DNA of 64,000 bases from CBDUXP01 sp965371225 [NCBI: uncultured bacterium] (lineage in GTDB: Bacteria > Abyssobacteria > SURF-5 > CBDUXP01): NCBI GenBank assembly GCA_965371225.1, contig CBDUXP010000013.1:1-64000 (forward strand), written 5' to 3'. Below are positions 1 through 8,031 of this stretch, piece by piece. The notes beneath the pieces were generated by a model. The model was not told the DNA's origin and did not search any database. It worked only from the letters and a program-made list of their open reading frames with translations. The translations under genes and the position numbers were made by a program. Every line of letters begins with the position of its first letter. Position 1 is the first letter of the stretch.

Positions 1-2
1 AT

Positions 3-185
3 GAGAAGGGGGGGCGGTGGAGCGGCTTGCAGGTGAAGCGCGATCCGGGCATTCCCATTGTGTACACGGGCTTCGGATTCATGTTCCTCGGCGTGTTTTT
101 CCTCTTCTACGTGCGGCCCTGGCGGGAAGCGCGGCGCAAGGGTGGCCCCCTGGTTCCCGAAGCCGGCACGGACAATCGTTTTTGA
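3..185 (+). CDS. resB: ResB-family cytochrome c biogenesis protein, C-terminal end (5' partial)
   Basis: Only the last 60 residues are in the window. They show the motif GLQVKRDPG, a hydrophobic membrane segment with the reading VYTGFGFMFLGVFFLFYV, and a short basic cytoplasmic tail. This is the usual end of ResB/Ccs1, the membrane protein that works with CcsA to deliver and attach haem to apocytochromes c on the outer face of the inner membrane. The next gene on the same strand is the CcsA partner, which supports the call. The reading frame is open to the left edge, so the start is outside the window. Confidence 0.8.
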   Translation, partial: EKGGRWSGLQVKRDPGIPIVYTGFGFMFLGVFFLFYVRPWREARRKGGPLVPEAGTDNRF

Positions 186-189
186 ACGC

Positions 190-220
190 GCCCCCCGCCG
201 GCGCGCGTATCGCGGGGGGC
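190..220 (+). terminator. Perfect hairpin between resB and ccsA (terminator-like)
   Basis: The arms GCCCCCCGC (190-198) and GCGGGGGGC (212-220) are perfectly complementary with a 13-base loop, five bases after the resB stop codon. No run of T follows directly, only GGTTTGTT about seven bases later. It could be a weak intrinsic terminator, a processing signal or a 3'-end stabiliser between two genes of one pathway. Confidence 0.45.
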
Positions 221-300
221 GGAAAGGTTTGTTAAACTAGGCGCAGATGCGCGAATGCCGCGGTTCCGCCGCGCTCCGCATCGCGGGAGGTGCTCGTCCC

Positions 301-1140
301 ATGCAAGCCGTGCTCATCAACTCGACGCTCGCCACCATGGTCGCCGCCTGTGGCACCTACACCGGCTTCGCCGTGTCCAAGCGCCGCTGGGTCGGGCAGC
401 TCGGCACCGGCCTGTTCTCCCTCGCGTACCTGCTGTTGACGGCGTTCCTGATCGATCGGTGGCTCCTCGTGGGCCGCGCGCCGTGGAGCAACATGTTCGA
501 ATCCATCACCATGGTGCTCTGGACGGCGTGCGGCCTCTACGTGGTGCTCGAACAGGTGTACCGCACGCGCGCGCTCGGGCTCATGATGACCCTGATGATC
601 GTGCTGGGCATGATGGTGGCGTCCACCTTCGATCAGACGCCCGGCAAACTCGTGCCGGCGCTGCAGAGCTACTGGATCACCATTCACGTGAGCGTGATCC
701 TGGCCAGCTACGCCGCGTTCACCGTCGCGTTCGCCGCGAGCGTCTACTACCTCATCGCGCGGCGCGCGCGCGTCCACGAGGCGGCCGCCGCAGGGGCGAC
801 GGGCGCCGGCGGCTTGGAGGAGATCGCGGTCTACCAAGCCTTCAGCACCGCCGCCATGCGGTTCGGCTTCTTCGCCCTGATCATCGGCATCTTTCTCGGC
901 GGCGTCTGGGCGCAGGAGGCGTGGGGCCGGTTCTGGGGCTGGGACCCGAAGGAGACCTGGGCGCTCATCACGTGGCTGGTCTACCTCTTCGGCCTGCACG
1001 TGAAGTACGTTCCCGGGCGCCTCGGCATCAAGGACATGAACGTGTTCAACGCCTGGCTCGCCGTCGTCGGCTTCGCGGTCACCATGTTCTGCTACTTCGC
1101 CGTGAACCTGGTCATCAGCGGCCTGCACAGCTACGCGTAA
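301..1140 (+). CDS. ccsA: CcsA/ResC-type cytochrome c biogenesis protein (haem handling)
   Basis: The 279-residue multi-pass membrane protein carries the haem-handling tryptophan-rich signature of the CcmC/CcmF/CcsA family at residues 208-220 (W-G-x-F-W-G-W-D-P-K-E-T-W), followed by the usual ALITWLVY helix. With ResB it forms the system II synthase that exports haem and ligates it to CXXCH motifs of c-type cytochromes. I start it at 301 because GGAGGT lies nine bases upstream. The frame is open from an ATG at 247, which would add 18 residues with no hydrophobic or conserved features. It follows resB after 115 bases containing a hairpin, so the two may be transcribed together or separately. 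Confidence 0.9.
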   Translation: MQAVLINSTLATMVAACGTYTGFAVSKRRWVGQLGTGLFSLAYLLLTAFLIDRWLLVGRAPWSNMFESITMVLWTACGLYVVLEQVYRTRALGLMMTLMIVLGMMVASTFDQTPGKLVPALQSYWITIHVSVILASYAAFTVAFAASVYYLIARRARVHEAAAAGATGAGGLEEIAVYQAFSTAAMRFGFFALIIGIFLGGVWAQEAWGRFWGWDPKETWALITWLVYLFGLHVKYVPGRLGIKDMNVFNAWLAVVGFAVTMFCYFAVNLVISGLHSYA

Positions 1141-1150
1141 CGCTTCCCCC

Positions 1151-1441
1151 ATGGCGCCGTCGCAGACCACGATGGGCGCGGTTCAGGCCGGCGCTCCCGC
1201 ATCAGCCACGTCCCGCTCCCGCACCCCGATCGTGGCGGCCCTGATCGCCTGGGGCGTGCTCGGCGCCGCGATATTCGGCATCATCGTGTTCGGCGGGTTC
1301 GATGGCCGGCCCGTCGACGACCTCAGTATCGCGAATCCGCTCCGGCACCACACCTACTTCGGGCCCGCCTTCCTCGCGTGGCTCGCCCTCAGCGCCCTCG
1401 GCGTGCCCCGCGCCCTGCAGGTTATTTCGCGGCGCGACTGA
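1151..1441 (+). CDS. Small two-helix membrane protein of unknown function
   Basis: The product has 96 residues, a Ser/Thr/Ala-rich N-terminus and two predicted hydrophobic helices, roughly residues 27-47 and 70-86, joined by a polar segment containing DGRPVDDLS. It starts 10 bases after ccsA on the same strand, so it probably belongs to that operon. I do not recognise the family. An internal ATG at 1172 is an alternative start; neither has a clear ribosome-binding site. A role in the cytochrome pathway is only suggested by position. Confidence 0.55.
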   Translation: MAPSQTTMGAVQAGAPASATSRSRTPIVAALIAWGVLGAAIFGIIVFGGFDGRPVDDLSIANPLRHHTYFGPAFLAWLALSALGVPRALQVISRRD

Positions 1442-1451
1442 CGCCCGCGCG

Positions 1452-4400
1452 TTAGCGCAGCTGCCCGAGGTACGCCACGAGCGCCTGCGCGTCCGGGGAG
1501 TCCGGCGTGCGGCGGAGCGCCTCGGCGGCGGCCGCGCGCGCTTCCGTTCCGCGCCCCTGCCCCGCACACGCCAGCGCGAGCAGGCGATACCACTCGGGAT
1601 CCTGCGCGGCGTCCGGGTCGGCCCGCAGCAGGCGCTCGCCCGCCGCGAAGTCCCCGCGTCGCATGCGCAGTCGTGCGAGCGCGTACCTCCCGGGCCGATA
1701 GGTTGCGTGCGCGGTCACCAGCGCCTCCAATCCCGCCGCCGCCTCCGCTGACCGCCCGGCGATCTGATCCAGGAGGACGGCACTGTACTGCCACGTGGGA
1801 TCGTCCGGATGGCGCGCGAGGATCCGGTCGATGACCGCGTCGGCGGGCGCCGGGTCTGCGGCCGCGATCGCGCCGACCACCAGCAGCTCTTCCGCGGCCG
1901 CATCGCCCGGGACCCGCTGGAGCAACCGCTGCACGGCGCGCACCGCTTCCGCGGGACGGCCGCCGCGCCAGTAGGCCTCGGTGAGTTCGCGCAACTGGGT
2001 GGGATCCGTCGTGCCGTGGGGTACCCGGGCTTCCATCCGCCGCACCCCGTCGCGCATCCGCGCCAGCGTGTACCGCGCGCCGCGGTGCGCCGGCTGGAGG
2101 GCCAGGGTCCGCTCGTACCCCTTGCGCGCCTCGAACGGATGGTTGCGCAATTGCTGCACGAGAGCGCCGAGGAAGACCGCGTTAGCGTTGCGCTCCCGGC
2201 GAAGGTCCGCCACCAGGTCCGCCCGGTCGGATGCGCGGGGAGACAGCACGGCGTCCATGGGGGGACAGTGGGCGACGATCGCGGTCAGGTTCTCGGCCCA
2301 CCGGCTATTGTAGCCCTGGGCGTTGAACGGCGCGTATTCGAGCCGGGGCGCATCGTGCGTATTCAGGGGGGCGCCCGCCGCCAGCGCGCGGCATCCGGCC
2401 GTGTCCAACCGGAGGTAGCCGGCGAGGACGGCCGCTTCGGCGATGCGGATCTCGTGCAAGTCCCGGTGCACGTCCGGCTGCGCCAGCCGCCGCTCCCAGG
2501 CGGCCAGGTCGAGGCGGAGCGGCGCCCGCGAGGCGACCAGCAGCGCGTTTTTGTTATCGCAGTTCGTCCCCAACCAGAGTTGCGTGTACGGAAACACGTC
2601 GGTGAGCGACGCGAGAATCATGCGGAAGGTGGCGGGCGTGACGTCTAGGGGCACCCAGCAGGAAAAGATCCCGCCGGGGTTCAGCCGGGCGGCGCACGCG
2701 GCAAAGTGGTCGCGCGTGTACAGCGCCGAACTGCCCGCCAGACCCGGGAAGGTGGCATCGTTGAGAATCAAGTCGTACGTGCGCTCGGTCAGCCGGGCGT
2801 AGTTCACGGCGTCCATAATGGTGAGTTGAAAGCGCCCGTTGTCGGCCGCCCGCCCGTTCAAGACGGCAAAGTAAATGCCCGCCGCGATCACCTCCGGCGA
2901 GATTTCGATCCCGTGCACGGTGCGCACCCCGTGCTGCAGCAGGACCTTCGCGGTCTCGCCACTCCCGAACCCAATCTGCATGGCCGTACGGGCGTGGCCA
3001 TGGAGCAGCGCGGGGAGATGGCCCTGCAGCTTCTGCGTCGTCCGCAACGGGAGTGTGGTGCCGGCGACGTTGCAGCCATTGATGCTCAGGACGCGCACCC
3101 CCGTTTCCACATACCGGTGAATCGTGACCGTGCCGGTCACCCCTTCGTCCTGGTATTCCACGACGCTGCCGAACTCCGCGGCCGTGAACAACGGGGTCAA
3201 GTCCGCCCCCCGGAGCCCGACCGCCGCCACGAGCACCGTCGCTCCGACGCCGAGGAGCAGCGGACTCCGCCGGCGCCGCCCGGGATGCCCCGCGACCACC
3301 AGGAGCGCGGCCAGGGCGGCGTTCGTCCCGATCCCGACACGCAGCATGGCGACGGTCCCGAGCGCGGGAATGAGGGCGAAACCGGCCAGCCCCGCCCCGC
3401 ACACCCCGCCGACCGTGTTCCATGCGTACAACCGCCCCACCGCTCGGGCGGCTCGCCCGCGTGCCGGCGCGAGCAGGTCCACCGCCAGGGGAAAGGTGGC
3501 GCCCAGGAAGAGCGTGGGCAGGAGCATGACGAGGAAACACTCCGCGAATCGAAACGCGTAGAATCCCCACGCCGACGTGAGCACTACCGAGGCGTTGACC
3601 GCGCGGCCGAACGCCGGCAACTGCTGCAAGGCCAGCAACGACAGGGCGATGGACACCCCCACGCCGAGCTGCATCCACGCAAGCTGCGCGAACGTCGCCC
3701 GCCGCCGGCGCACCGCGCGTGCGCCCAGAAGTCCCCCCCACGCCAGCCCCACCAGGTACGTCACCAGCATGACGGTGAAGGCGTAGGCCGTGGTGCCGAG
3801 TGCGTACACACTCAGTCGCGTCCACGTCACCTCGTAGGCCAGCGCCAGCGCGCCGGACACGGCCATCACGCCAAGGACCACGCGGCGGTCGCCGCGCGAC
3901 GCGGGCGCTGGAGGAGGCGCGTCCGAGTGGGGGCGCGAGTCCGTCGCTGGCGACGCGCGCCAGGCGAGCGCCAGCGCCGCCAACCCGATGGCTACGCTGG
4001 TCGCGGCGCCGAGCCAGATGGTGCGGGTCACGCCGACGGTGCCGAGGAACACGAAACCGGTCAGTAGCGTCCCTGCCGCGGCCCCCGCCGTGTTCCACCC
4101 GTACAGCCGCCCGATGCGCGCGCTGAGTCCGTCGGTCCGGCGCGCGAGCCCGGCGCTCAAGACGGGGAGCGTGGCCCCCATCAGCGCGGTGGGTGGCAAC
4201 AGGACCAGCACGCAGAGGCCCACCTGTGCGCCGAGGAGTAGCGCAGACTCCGCCGGCCAGGCGCGATACACCGCCCGGTAGAGCGGCAGGGCGGCGTCGA
4301 ACGCCCACGGCGTGGCGGCCGCATACAGGCCCAGCACCAGTTCGAGGCAGCCATACACCTGCAGGGGCCGGCGCAAGCGACGGCTGGCGCGCGCCGCGAC

Positions 4401-4589
4401 GGCCGCTCCCAACGCCAGGCCAAGGAAGAAAATGGCCAGCGTGACGCTGGCGGCCTGTGTGGTGTTGCCAAAGACCAGGGTCAGCCGGCGGACCCACGCG
4501 ACTTCGTACAGCAGACCAGTCGCACCGGAGAGGGTGAACAGCGCGACGACGCGCCAGTTGCCCGCACCGGGCACAGAACGAATGGGCAT
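1452..4589 (-). CDS. Fused membrane transporter-like / spermidine-synthase-like / TPR protein
   Basis: This 1045-residue protein has three parts. Residues about 10-450 form two similar sets of membrane helices; each begins with a sequence of the type SGxxGLxYEVxWxR (GATGLLYEVAWVRR near 25, GALALAYEVTWTRL near 245). Residues about 480-700 are a spermidine-synthase-like Rossmann methyltransferase fold with the SAM-type motif IGFGSGE near 541 and the acidic motif YDLILNDAT. Residues about 800-1045 look like tetratricopeptide repeats. Such fused MFS/spermidine-synthase proteins are widespread in GC-rich bacteria, but the substrate is generally unknown, so polyamine synthesis should not be assumed. 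It runs convergent to the ccsA group, ending 10 bases from the small membrane gene. Confidence 0.75.
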   Translation of the reverse strand: MPIRSVPGAGNWRVVALFTLSGATGLLYEVAWVRRLTLVFGNTTQAASVTLAIFFLGLALGAAVAARASRRLRRPLQVYGCLELVLGLYAAATPWAFDAALPLYRAVYRAWPAESALLLGAQVGLCVLVLLPPTALMGATLPVLSAGLARRTDGLSARIGRLYGWNTAGAAAGTLLTGFVFLGTVGVTRTIWLGAATSVAIGLAALALAWRASPATDSRPHSDAPPPAPASRGDRRVVLGVMAVSGALALAYEVTWTRLSVYALGTTAYAFTVMLVTYLVGLAWGGLLGARAVRRRRATFAQLAWMQLGVGVSIALSLLALQQLPAFGRAVNASVVLTSAWGFYAFRFAECFLVMLLPTLFLGATFPLAVDLLAPARGRAARAVGRLYAWNTVGGVCGAGLAGFALIPALGTVAMLRVGIGTNAALAALLVVAGHPGRRRRSPLLLGVGATVLVAAVGLRGADLTPLFTAAEFGSVVEYQDEGVTGTVTIHRYVETGVRVLSINGCNVAGTTLPLRTTQKLQGHLPALLHGHARTAMQIGFGSGETAKVLLQHGVRTVHGIEISPEVIAAGIYFAVLNGRAADNGRFQLTIMDAVNYARLTERTYDLILNDATFPGLAGSSALYTRDHFAACAARLNPGGIFSCWVPLDVTPATFRMILASLTDVFPYTQLWLGTNCDNKNALLVASRAPLRLDLAAWERRLAQPDVHRDLHEIRIAEAAVLAGYLRLDTAGCRALAAGAPLNTHDAPRLEYAPFNAQGYNSRWAENLTAIVAHCPPMDAVLSPRASDRADLVADLRRERNANAVFLGALVQQLRNHPFEARKGYERTLALQPAHRGARYTLARMRDGVRRMEARVPHGTTDPTQLRELTEAYWRGGRPAEAVRAVQRLLQRVPGDAAAEELLVVGAIAAADPAPADAVIDRILARHPDDPTWQYSAVLLDQIAGRSAEAAAGLEALVTAHATYRPGRYALARLRMRRGDFAAGERLLRADPDAAQDPEWYRLLALACAGQGRGTEARAAAAEALRRTPDSPDAQALVAYLGQLR

Positions 4590-4615
4590 TCCCGAAGAAC
4601 CTCAGCGCGATACTA

Positions 4616-4645
4616 GATATACACAGGTGGATATCCTGAAAGCAA
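4616..4645 (-). promoter_or_regulatory. Possible sigma-70 promoter for the fused spermidine-synthase-like gene
   Basis: On the minus strand TTGCTT (4645-4640) and TATATC (4621-4616) are separated by 18 bases, in an AT-rich patch of an otherwise GC-rich gap. Transcription would start near 4609, about 20 bases before the ATG at 4589. Both hexamers differ from consensus, so this is a moderate candidate. Confidence 0.4.
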
Positions 4646-4763
4646 GCGGAAGTGGCAAGAGCGCCCGGTACCACTGGGTGCGGGCATCCCCGCCGGCGCG
4701 CCTTCCGCCCGGCCGGGACGGCGACCATGCGGGCCTTTGGTACCATGTGAGAGGACACGCCGC

Positions 4764-5825
4764 ATGACTGCCGAAGCTGAAGCCGCGCCGGCGCCCATTG
4801 ACTGGCCAGACCGGCTGGCGGGCACCCTCCTGGGGACGGCGCTGGGCGACGCGCTGGGGCTGCCCATGGAAGGGCTCAAGGCCGCGAGCATCGCGTGGCG
4901 CTTCGGGGCTGTGGACCGATTCCATCTGCTGGGCCGCACGGGGTTCGTGTCCGACGATACGGAACAGTCCGCCCTCATGGCGCAGAGCCTGGCGCGGCAT
5001 CCCGACGACGCGGCGGCGTGCACCCGCGCCTTCCGGCGCGCGCTGCTCGGCTGGTTCCTGCGGCTCCCGTGGGGCATCGGCTTCGGCACTCTGCGCGCGT
5101 GCCTCAAGATTGCGATAGGGATTTCGCCCAGCGGCGTGAACTCCGCGGGCAATGGCGCGGCTATGCGCGCGGCGGTGGTGGGCGCATTCTTCCGCGATGA
5201 CGCCGCCGCGCGCCGCACGTTCGGCACCGCGCTCGCGGAGGTCACGCACCGGGACCCGCGGGCGGTGGAAGGCGCGCTCTTCGTCGCCGAGCTGGCCGCC
5301 GCGTGCGCGGGCGACGCGGCCGCAGTGCCGGACGCGTGTTTCAAGGCCGCCCGCCACGTGGTCGCGAATGCAGAACTGGGCGCGGCGCTGGATCGCGCGC
5401 GGGAGCTGGCCCTGGCCGAAGCGGCGACGGCCACGGCGGCGGACGCGTTGCGGACCACCGGCTTCGTCATCTGTAGCGTGCCGTTCGCCGCGTTCTGTTT
5501 CCTGCGATACGGCACCGACCCGTTCACCGCCATCACGGAGTGCGTCGAAGCGGGCGGCGACACGGATACGAACGCGGCTATGGTAGGCGCGTGGGTGGGC
5601 GCGTTGCACGGGGCCACAGCCCTGCCTGCGCACCTGGTGGAGCGCATTCATGATGGGCCGTTCGGCCCGACGCATCTGCGCGCGCTGGCGGATAACCTCG
5701 CCACCGCTGGCGCCGGCAGGCCGTACACCGTCGTACGCTACTCCGCGGTCGTGGCCCTGGCCCGGAATCTCGCGCTGTATCCCGTGATTCTGCTGCACGG
5801 GCTCCGGCGACTCCTACCCTTCTGA
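4764..5825 (+). CDS. ADP-ribosylglycohydrolase family protein
   Basis: The 353-residue protein has the metal-binding elements of the DraG/ADP-ribosylglycohydrolase fold: an N-terminal GTLLGTALGDALGLPMEG, the acidic motif SDDTE (the first position of the usual T/S-DDT motif is Ser), and a late AGGDTDTNAAMVGAWVGALHG that supplies the last two magnesium ligands. Members remove ADP-ribose from modified proteins, DNA or small molecules. No ADP-ribosyltransferase (DraT-like) gene is visible nearby, so the substrate is open. The ATG at 4764 is preferred because GAGAGG lies nine bases upstream; the frame extends further only to a TTG at 4737. Confidence 0.8.
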   Translation: MTAEAEAAPAPIDWPDRLAGTLLGTALGDALGLPMEGLKAASIAWRFGAVDRFHLLGRTGFVSDDTEQSALMAQSLARHPDDAAACTRAFRRALLGWFLRLPWGIGFGTLRACLKIAIGISPSGVNSAGNGAAMRAAVVGAFFRDDAAARRTFGTALAEVTHRDPRAVEGALFVAELAAACAGDAAAVPDACFKAARHVVANAELGAALDRARELALAEAATATAADALRTTGFVICSVPFAAFCFLRYGTDPFTAITECVEAGGDTDTNAAMVGAWVGALHGATALPAHLVERIHDGPFGPTHLRALADNLATAGAGRPYTVVRYSAVVALARNLALYPVILLHGLRRLLPF

Positions 5826-5830
5826 AGAGG

Positions 5831-7438
5831 TCAGATCGGCCGCCTCAGGTCAAATCGTTTCACGCGTGACGCGAGGGTGGTGGGCTTGATCCCGAGCAGT
5901 TCCGCGGCGCCGCCCGCCCCGTAAATCTTCCAGTCCGTCCGGCGCAACGCAACCAGGATGTTGTCGCGCTCGCGACGCTTCATCTCCCCGTCCGGCACCA
6001 CCTCCAGCTTCCCGGTCGGGGCGGCCGGGGCGGAAGGCACGCCGTCCGCCGGCAGATCAAAGTTGAGCACGTCCCCGCGCGAGGTAATGATGGCGCGCTC
6101 GAGCACGTTCTGCAGTTCGCGCACGTTGCCCGGCCAGTCATAACCCTGAAGCTGCAGGACGTTTGCCTGCGTCAGGCGCGCCCGCGGGCCCTTCATCCGC
6201 TTAGCGGCCGATTCGAGAAAGTGCTCCGCCAGCAGAGGGATGTCCTCCGGCCGCTCCCGCAGGGCCGGCGTCACCAGGGGGAACACGTTTAAGCGGTAGT
6301 AGAGATCCTGCCGGAAGTGGCCGGCCGCCACGTCGTTCTTGAGCTCCCGGTTGGTGGCGGCGATGATCCGCACGTCCACTCGCCGCGTCACGTCGTCGCC
6401 CACCCGCTCGTATTGGCCCTCCTGCAACACGCGCAGCAGCTTGCTCTGCAGCTCGATCGGGATTTCGCCCACCTCGTCCAGAAACAGGGTGCCGCCGTCG
6501 GCCAACTCGAACCGGCCGACGCGATCGCGCACCGCGCCGGTGAACGCCCCCTTCACGTGGCCGAAAAACTCACTCTCATACAGCTCGCGGGGAATCGAGG
6601 CGCAGTTCACGCGGACCATGGGCCGGGCGGCGCGAGCACTGCGCGCGTGGATCTCGCGCGCCACCAGCTCCTTGCCGGTGCCCGACTCGCCCAGGATGAG
6701 CACCGTGGCGTCGGTCGGCGCCACGAGTTCGATCTGCCGCTCGATGGTGCGCAGAGCAGCACTGTGGCCCACGATCGCGCCAAAGTCTTGCGCCTGGAGC
6801 ACTTCTTCGCGCAAGTACTCGTTCTCCAGCTCCACCTGCCGCTTCAGTCGCTCGATCTCTTCGAACGCGCGCGCATTCGCGATCGCCGCCGCGGCGTGGT
6901 CGGCCACGAGCCGTTGCCACGCGAACCGCTCGGCCGGAATCGGCCGGCGGCGAAACACCGCAAGCACGCCGAGCACGTCGCCCTTGAACACGAGGGGCTG
7001 GCCGCAGAAGGCCCGAATGCCCTCGCGTCTAGCCCACGCCGGGTCCGCGAGCCAGCTCGATTCGGCGGCCAGATCCGGCACGCCGATGGCCTCGCCCGTG
7101 GCGCCAATCCGGCCGACCTTGCGGATGCCGAGCGGAAAGCGGCGAAACGACCCGTCCACGCGCGACCAGTCGGCGTCGGGCTCGGCCTGCGGATTGCCGG
7201 CACTCGCGACCAGGTGCAGGCAGGCGGTCCGGTCCGGACAGTCCCGCCGCATGCGGCAGGTGGAGCAGATGTCGCCCGGCCGCACGAGCCAGATGCGGGC
7301 GAGGGCGACCTCCGGGTTCGCGGCGAGGCGATTCACGATCAGGTGGAGAACCGCGTCGCAGGTGCGCTGCTGGCCCATGTCCAACAGCAACTGTTTCAGC
7401 CCGTCGAATTCCGGGTCGCCCCACGAATCTCCATGCAT
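5831..7438 (-). CDS. Sigma-54-dependent activator with GAF sensor and N-terminal Cys cluster
   Basis: The product has 535 residues. Residues about 12-190 form a GAF-like sensor containing four cysteines at C58, C61, C67 and C73 (CX2CX5CX5C). A coiled linker near 200-220 leads to the AAA+ domain, with Walker A GESGTGKE near 249, the sigma-54-contacting GAFTGA loop near 296 and Walker [13 protein letters not shown]. The C-terminus ([26 protein letters not shown]) is a Fis-type helix-turn-helix. The layout matches NorR/FhlA-like bacterial enhancer-binding proteins. The cysteines suggest sensing of redox state, metal or electrophiles, which is inference. It faces a thioredoxin/oxidoreductase set across a gap with palindromes and a sigma-54 promoter. 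The frame extends to an ATG at 7486, but that start would overlap the palindrome at 7451-7468, so 7438 is preferred. Confidence 0.85.
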   Translation of the reverse strand: MHGDSWGDPEFDGLKQLLLDMGQQRTCDAVLHLIVNRLAANPEVALARIWLVRPGDICSTCRMRRDCPDRTACLHLVASAGNPQAEPDADWSRVDGSFRRFPLGIRKVGRIGATGEAIGVPDLAAESSWLADPAWARREGIRAFCGQPLVFKGDVLGVLAVFRRRPIPAERFAWQRLVADHAAAAIANARAFEEIERLKRQVELENEYLREEVLQAQDFGAIVGHSAALRTIERQIELVAPTDATVLILGESGTGKELVAREIHARSARAARPMVRVNCASIPRELYESEFFGHVKGAFTGAVRDRVGRFELADGGTLFLDEVGEIPIELQSKLLRVLQEGQYERVGDDVTRRVDVRIIAATNRELKNDVAAGHFRQDLYYRLNVFPLVTPALRERPEDIPLLAEHFLESAAKRMKGPRARLTQANVLQLQGYDWPGNVRELQNVLERAIITSRGDVLNFDLPADGVPSAPAAPTGKLEVVPDGEMKRRERDNILVALRRTDWKIYGAGGAAELLGIKPTTLASRVKRFDLRRPI

Positions 7439-7450
7439 TGGGTTCCATGG

Positions 7451-7468
7451 TACACGAGATTTCGTGTA
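7451..7468. promoter_or_regulatory. Perfect palindrome, probable upstream activator site 1
   Basis: TACACGA-GATT-TCGTGTA is a perfect inverted repeat with 7-base arms and a 4-base spacer. It lies 13 bases upstream of the activator start and about 140 bases upstream of the likely thioredoxin transcription start. That is a typical enhancer distance for a sigma-54 activator, and the position would also allow autoregulation. It shares the core ACGA-N4-TCGT with a second site 38 bases away. Confidence 0.65.
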
Positions 7469-7491
7469 TAGGCAACGTATTCGCATGATTC

Positions 7492-7503
7492 ACGAAATAT
7501 CGT
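7492..7503. promoter_or_regulatory. Second ACGA-N4-TCGT palindrome, probable upstream activator site 2
   Basis: ACGA-AATA-TCGT repeats the core of the palindrome at 7451-7468. Centre-to-centre spacing is 38 bases. The outer bases match less well than in site 1, so it may be the weaker site. Paired sites are usual for hexamer-forming enhancer-binding proteins. Confidence 0.55.
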
Positions 7504-7574
7504 TTCTGTATCGCGGAAGCGCATGAACAGTGGAACCCCATGATAAAAACCGACTTCTGTCACGTGGCGCGGAT

Positions 7575-7589
7575 GGGCACGGGCCATGC
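7575..7589 (+). promoter_or_regulatory. Sigma-54 promoter (-24/-12) of the thioredoxin set
   Basis: GGGCACGGGCCATGC matches the sigma-54 consensus TGGCACGN4TTGC at 13 of 15 positions counting the four free bases. It has the invariant GG (7576-7577) and GC (7588-7589) at exactly 10 bases spacing. Transcription would start near 7601, about 30 bases before the thioredoxin ATG. The facing sigma-54 activator and paired upstream palindromes make the call stronger than sequence alone. Confidence 0.7.
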
Positions 7590-7631
7590 CCTAGTGCAGT
7601 CCCAACAGCAAGACAAGCAAAGGAGCTGAAC

Positions 7632-7985
7632 ATGACAAGCACAACGCAGACAGAGCACGCCACTGTGGCCGTTACCGACGCCGATTTTGCGGTCGAGGTG
7701 CTGGGCAGCGACGTGCCCGTGCTGGTGGACTTTTGGGCCGTCTGGTGCGGTCCCTGCCGCGTCTTGGGCCCGGTGATTGAAGAGTTGGCCGCCCACTACG
7801 ACGGCGCGGTCAAGGTAGTGAAGCTCAACGTGGACGAGAACCCGGAAACGGCGCAGGCCTACGGCGTCACCTCCATCCCGACCGTAGTGTTGTTCCATGA
7901 CGGCGATGTGGTGACCTCACTGGTAGGCGTGCAACCGAAGCAGCAATACCAGCGCGCGCTGGACACCCTCATCGCGGTCGCCTAA
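7632..7985 (+). CDS. trxA: Thioredoxin
   Basis: The 117-residue protein has the thioredoxin active site W38-C39-G40-P41-C42 in the context DFWAVWCGPCRVLGP, the cis-proline loop VTSIPTVVLFHDG, and normal family length plus a short polar N-terminal extension. It reduces protein disulfides in the cytoplasm. AGGAG at 7621-7625 sets the ATG at 7632. It is the first gene after the sigma-54 promoter. The following genes encode oxidoreductases, so this looks like a stress-inducible rather than the housekeeping thioredoxin. Confidence 0.93.
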   Translation: MTSTTQTEHATVAVTDADFAVEVLGSDVPVLVDFWAVWCGPCRVLGPVIEELAAHYDGAVKVVKLNVDENPETAQAYGVTSIPTVVLFHDGDVVTSLVGVQPKQQYQRALDTLIAVA

Positions 7986-8031
7986 CCGCGCGGGTGTCCA
8001 CGCCGCACCAACCACACAGGAGACGAGAGTC

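Noticed and set aside
2554-4758. A 734-codon minus-strand frame overlapping the fused spermidine-synthase-like gene
   Set aside because: It is in a different frame of the same strand, is Arg/Gly/Pro-rich and has no motifs, while the overlapping frame has clear membrane and enzyme features.
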